Assembly: GCA_052145775.1 (NCBI GenBank)
Contig: JBKQNY010000166.1
Coordinates: forward strand, 1-43,987
Direction of reading: 5' to 3'
Length of the DNA stretch: 43,987 nt
Source of the DNA: CAVYPR01 sp052145775
GTDB taxonomy: Bacteria; Actinomycetota; Acidimicrobiia; Acidimicrobiales; RAAP-2
How positions within the stretch are numbered: the stretch's first letter is position 1; the number at the start of each line of letters is the position of its first letter. This document shows, piece by piece, positions 41,310-43,987 of the stretch. The notes under the pieces were generated by a model. It did not search any database. It had not been told where the DNA came from and saw nothing but the letters and a program-made list of their open reading frames with translations. A program made the position numbers and the translations under genes.

Positions 41310-42113
41310 GTGCCCTTCGTCCAGATCGAGAAGCCCCGGCCGATGATGACCCTGGTCACCCTCAATCGGCCCGAGCGGATGAACGCCATGGCGTTCGACG
41401 TCATGGCGCCGCTGCGCGACGCGCTGCGAGAGGTGGGTCGCGACAACGGCACCCGGGTGGTCGTGCTCACCGGCGCCGGCCACGGCTTCTGCTCGGGCGC
41501 CGACCTCGAGGACCCGGGATCGCTACCCGACGCCGACGGGCTCACCCTCACCACCATGGCGTTGCGGTCGATGGAACTGCTCGATGAGGTCGTGCGCACC
41601 CTGCGCAAGCTCCACCAGCCGGTGATCGCCGCCGTGAATGGAGCGGCCATCGGCGGCGGGTTCTGTCTGTCCCTCGCCGCCGACATCCGGGTGGCGTCGG
41701 ACACGGCCTACTTCCGGGCGGCGGGCATCAACAACGGGCTCACTGCGGCCGAGCTGGGACTGAGCTACCTGCTGCCCCGAGCCGTCGGGTCCTCGCGGGC
41801 GGCGGACATCATGCTCAGCGGGCGCGACGTGGACGCCGCCGAAGCCGAGCGGATCGGACTGGTCTCCACGGTTGTCGAGGGCCCAGCCCTGCTTGACGCC
41901 TGCTATGACCTGGCCGCCCGCATCATCGGCTGGAGCCGGCCGGGAGTCGAACTCACCAAACGCATGCTGTGGAACTCACTCGACGCCTCGAGCCTCGAGA
42001 CCCACATGGACGCCGAAGGGACGGCCCAGCTTTTCGTGCGCGTCACCACCCAGAACTTCGAGGAGGCAGTGCGGGCGCGGCGCGAACAGCGCCCCCCGGT
42101 CTTCAAGGACTGA
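41310..42113 (+). CDS. enoyl-CoA hydratase/isomerase family protein
   Basis: A crotonase-fold protein of 267 residues from the GTG at 41310 (GGAGGAAC ends 5 bp before it), or 273 from the ATG at 41292. The oxyanion hole stretch is GFCSGADLED and the second is NGAAIGGGFCLSLAADIR. AELGLSYLLPR supplies one acidic residue, while the usual first Glu is not evident (GINNGL at that place). Other crotonases with similar patterns act as hydratases, isomerases or thioesterases, so the reaction is open. TACGCT at 41252-41257 is a possible -10 box. Its stop lies inside a small palindrome shared with the converging haemoglobin gene. Confidence 0.88.
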   Translation: MPFVQIEKPRPMMTLVTLNRPERMNAMAFDVMAPLRDALREVGRDNGTRVVVLTGAGHGFCSGADLEDPGSLPDADGLTLTTMALRSMELLDEVVRTLRKLHQPVIAAVNGAAIGGGFCLSLAADIRVASDTAYFRAAGINNGLTAAELGLSYLLPRAVGSSRAADIMLSGRDVDAAEAERIGLVSTVVEGPALLDACYDLAARIIGWSRPGVELTKRMLWNSLDASSLETHMDAEGTAQLFVRVTTQNFEEAVRARREQRPPVFKD

Positions 42114-42124
42114 GCGGCGGCTCA
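42111..42124. terminator. short shared-stop palindrome
   Basis: TGAGC (42111-42115), GGCG, GCTCA (42120-42124) is a perfect inverted repeat. Each arm contains the TGA stop of one of two convergent genes (enoyl-CoA hydratase on plus, haemoglobin on minus). A 5-bp stem is weak as a terminator. Confidence 0.35.
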
Positions 42125-42490
42125 ACCGGCGTTCATGAGCTGGTTGGCCGCCATCGCGAAGTACTCCTGCATCTCGGCTTCGTCGTCCGGCGGGAGGCCG
42201 GCGGCACCCAGCGCGTCGGTCATGTGCCGGAGCCAGGCGTCGCGCTCGAGGCTGCCGATGACGAACGGCGCGTGGCGCATGCGCAACCTAGGGTGGCCGC
42301 GCAACTCCGAGTAGGTGCGGGGGCCGCCCCAGTACTGGGCGAGGAAGAGCGCCAAGTGCTCCTTCGGCCCGACGAGGTCGTCGGGGTAGAGGGGGCGCAG
42401 CACGGGGTCGGCGGCCACCCCGGCGTAGAAGCGGTCGACCAGTGCGGTGAAGAAGGGCTGCCCGCCCACCCGGTCGAACATGGAGTCCAT
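42122..42490 (-). CDS. group II truncated haemoglobin (GlbO-like)
   Basis: A 122-residue 2-on-2 globin. The proximal His is at residue 73 (LRMRHAPF), Trp86 (RDAWLRHM) is the group II G8 Trp, and the FYAGVAADPVLRPLYP segment provides the B-helix Tyr (Tyr22). The stretch PKEHLALFLAQYWGGPRTYSE is typical of the E-helix region in this group. It binds O2 or NO with high affinity; a role in oxygen or nitrosative chemistry is usual but not shown. The ATG at 42490 is the first with a globin N-terminus. Confidence 0.93.
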   Translation of the reverse strand: MDSMFDRVGGQPFFTALVDRFYAGVAADPVLRPLYPDDLVGPKEHLALFLAQYWGGPRTYSELRGHPRLRMRHAPFVIGSLERDAWLRHMTDALGAAGLPPDDEAEMQEYFAMAANQLMNAG

Positions 42491-42603
42491 CTCCGGGACG
42501 GTAGACGATGCCGGCCACGTCCCCGGCGGCGAGCCGGGCAGGCACCCGTTCCCCCGGGCCCGCCTCGACAGCGTTTATGCTCCACTCCGGCGCCAGGCCG
42601 AAC

Positions 42604-42675
42604 GCGGGTGTAGCTCAATGGCTAGAGCCCCAGCCTTCCAAGCTGGTTATGCGGGTTCGATTCCCGTCACCCGCT
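42604..42675 (+). tRNA. tRNA-Gly (anticodon TCC)
   Basis: A complete 72-nt cloverleaf. The acceptor stem GCGGGTG pairs with CACCCGC, the D-stem is GCTC/GAGC, and the anticodon stem CCAGC/GCTGG carries the loop CTTCCAA. The T-stem is GCGGG/CCCGT with one wobble, and the loop is TTCGATT. The discriminator base is T, as in bacterial tRNA-Gly. CCA is not encoded. It reads GGA codons. Confidence 0.95.
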
Positions 42676-42832
42676 CTCAGCTTCTCCGCAGCTCATCAAC
42701 TCTTTTTGGCGAGATCTTCCGGACGGAGATCAGGGTCGGAAAGGGCGGCGTGCACTCAGCGTGTACTACGGCAGCGGGGTGCGCTCGTCTGATGCGACGC
42801 GTCAGGGCTTGGAGAAACGAACACCGGAGTGG

Positions 42833-42967
42833 GTGGTCACTGCCAATCCGCAGGTGAGCGTGATTGGTGCCGACGCCTGGAAGGGTCTGTGGGTCGCCGT
42901 CGTGCTCGATGACGGGAGGTTCGACCAACGAGGTGGGGCCGGCCGAAGGTGGAATCGGGACCGGTGA
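42833..42967 (+). pseudogene. DUF429-like remnant
   Basis: A 44-codon frame whose first half, SVIGADAWKGLWVAVVLDDG, matches the N-terminus of DUF429 proteins, normally several hundred residues long. After RFD the frame turns into a short Arg-rich tail and stops. The rest of the domain is not found after it, on either strand, so it looks like a truncated remnant. It lies 157 bp downstream of the tRNA-Gly gene, a common landing site of mobile DNA. The surrounding 42676-43058 contains nothing else I can support. Confidence 0.45.
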
Positions 42968-43058
42968 AAGCTGATCGGATCGCGTGAGGACCTGTCTGAC
43001 TGCACCCGATTAGCTGCGATCGACGCAATCTGCTTCTCCGTGCGAACATGGATGACCA

Positions 43059-43987
43059 ATGGCACAGCGTTCGAGACTCTGGTCATTCCTCGTATCCCTC
43101 TTCGCGGCAGCCATCGTTCTCGTGATACCGGCGACGTCGCCTGCCGGAGCATCTGCGGTGAATCACCGGACCGTCGCGGGGCCTCCCTCGGCGACCTATG
43201 GCCTCACCGCCGGATACGACATGGTGGGCTCTGACGGCGGGGTCTTCGTCTTCTCCCCGACGGGGACCACCGGAGGCTTCTTCGGCTCGCTGCCGGGTCT
43301 CGGGGTACGTGTCCACAACATCGTGGGCATGGTGCGTACCTCCACCGACCAGGGCTACTTCCTGGTGGGCTCCGACGGCGGGGTCTTCGCCTTCGGGAAC
43401 GCCCCGTTCCTGGGTTCGCTCCCGGGTCTCGGGGTGACCCCTGGCCAGCCCATCACCGGCCTGGTGCCCACGGGCACAGACGGCGGGTACTTCCTGGTCG
43501 GCCGGGACGGCGGGGTCTTCGCCTTCGGGAATGCCTCCTTCCTCGGCTCGCTCCCGGGCATCGGTATGCACCTTGACGACATCATCGGCATCGCCGCTAC
43601 CCCTTCGGGCAACGGCTACTGGCTGGTGGCCGCCGACGGCACCGTCTACGGCTTCGGGGCCGCCCAGACCCTCGGTTCGGCCACCGGCACGAGCTCCCCG
43701 GTCACGGCCATCGCCGGCACCCCCGACGGGGGTGGCTACTGGATCGTGACCAAGAACGGCTCGGTCCACGCCTTCGGTGACGCCAAGAGCTTCGGCACAC
43801 TGCCGGCCCTCGCCGTTACCCCGGCGCTTCCGGTCATCGGGATCGTGCACACCGCCGACACAGGTGGCTACTGGCTGATCGGGGCTGACGGCGGCATCTT
43901 CGCCTTCGGGGACGCTGGTTTCGTCGGCTCGCTGCCGGGGGTGACAGTCCATGTCACCGATGTCGTGGGGGCTGTGCCGACGACGAC
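43059..43987 (+). CDS. secreted beta-repeat protein (5' part, runs off the window)
   Basis: At least 309 residues, with no stop before the window ends. The Sec signal is at about 7-32 (LWSFLVSLFAAAIVLVIP), with a cleavage site near PAGASA. Then six repeats of about 40-47 residues follow, each with a core G(Y/F)(F/W)LVGxDGGVFAFGxAxFxGSLPG. The pattern resembles beta-propeller or WD/YVTN-like blades and is common in secreted proteins of Acidimicrobiia and related lineages. The ATG at 43059 is the first one giving the signal peptide. The number of blades and any C-terminal domain lie beyond the window. Confidence 0.8.
   Translation, partial: MAQRSRLWSFLVSLFAAAIVLVIPATSPAGASAVNHRTVAGPPSATYGLTAGYDMVGSDGGVFVFSPTGTTGGFFGSLPGLGVRVHNIVGMVRTSTDQGYFLVGSDGGVFAFGNAPFLGSLPGLGVTPGQPITGLVPTGTDGGYFLVGRDGGVFAFGNASFLGSLPGIGMHLDDIIGIAATPSGNGYWLVAADGTVYGFGAAQTLGSATGTSSPVTAIAGTPDGGGYWIVTKNGSVHAFGDAKSFGTLPALAVTPALPVIGIVHTADTGGYWLIGADGGIFAFGDAGFVGSLPGVTVHVTDVVGAVPTT

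Noticed and set aside
42668..42690. att-type repeat of the tRNA-Gly 3' end
   Set aside because: I did not find a second copy of the tRNA 3' end within the window, so no integrated element can be delimited.
43083..43952. 289-residue minus-strand frame opposite the secreted repeat protein
   Set aside because: It is periodic only because the plus-strand repeats are. The plus frame has a signal peptide and a repeat consensus; the minus frame is Asp/Glu/Gly/Arg text.
43201..43987. Possible CRISPR-like tandem repeat
   Set aside because: Repeats are about 120-140 bp, coding and diverged, without unique spacers; they are protein repeats.

Overview
The window comes from a high-GC Gram-positive (actinobacterial) chromosome. 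Three things suggest this: the strong G+C bias, many GTG/TTG starts, and -10 boxes of the TAGGNT type, often placed so close to the start codon that the transcript would be leaderless. The gene mix points towards Acidimicrobiia or a relative: two F420-type LLM oxidoreductases, two bacterial P450s, SDR/aldehyde dehydrogenase/enoyl-CoA hydratase lipid-type enzymes, group II truncated haemoglobin, and a secreted protein with DGGVFAFG-type repeats. That placement is inference; there is no rRNA or marker gene to fix the taxon.

Region 1 (1 to about 10.3 kb) is visibly less G+C-rich (about 60-65% in lines I counted, against 70-78% further on) and looks accessory. It holds an alpha/beta hydrolase; a TetR regulator with a perfect operator palindrome over its own leaderless promoter, translationally coupled to a DinB/maleylpyruvate-isomerase-fold protein; and an N,N-dimethylformamidase large-subunit-like protein. 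A very strong terminator at 5437-5486 separates these from an opposing, probably co-transcribed set: P450, methyltransferase/AhpD-like fusion, OsmC-like protein, flavoprotein monooxygenase. Two copies of a 240-bp non-coding element with three conserved hairpins flank the TetR pair.

Region 2 (10.5-18.2 kb) carries a DUF1269-type membrane protein, two small methyltransferases, a SnoaL-like protein, an LLM oxidoreductase, an SDR dehydrogenase, a 61-residue Cys-pair protein and a secreted sedolisin (S53) protease with Ig-like C-terminal domains. Region 3 (18.3-24.8 kb) has a secreted PKD-like protein, an Ala/Gly/Ser/Thr-rich membrane-anchored protein behind a tiny coupled upstream ORF, and a four-gene MacB-type export operon (lipoprotein, adaptor, ATPase, permease). 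The operon's adaptor carries four Calx-beta-like repeats inserted into the HlyD-like fold.

Region 4 (24.8-35.8 kb) contains a GHMP sugar kinase, aldehyde dehydrogenase, D-2-hydroxyacid dehydrogenase, a membrane-anchored LppX/LprG-like protein, an APH-type phosphotransferase, a 72-residue Cys/His protein, a P450-TetR-LLM operon controlled by a perfect 8+1+8 palindrome, and a 14-TM DHA2 MFS exporter. Region 5 (35.9-44.0 kb) has a beta-class DNA methyltransferase with an extra C-terminal domain, a VOC (glyoxalase-fold) gene split by an in-frame amber codon, a tightly coupled four-gene operon of a 132-residue protein plus three tandem YbjQ/UPF0145-like proteins, an enoyl-CoA hydratase, a truncated haemoglobin, tRNA-Gly(TCC), a DUF429 remnant, and the start of a secreted repeat protein that runs off the window.

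The features most worth a second look are the structured repeat pair, the YbjQ-triplet operon, the Calx-beta adaptor, the methyltransferase with its nuclease-like tail, and the amber-interrupted VOC gene. No CRISPR array, intact insertion sequence or rRNA was seen.
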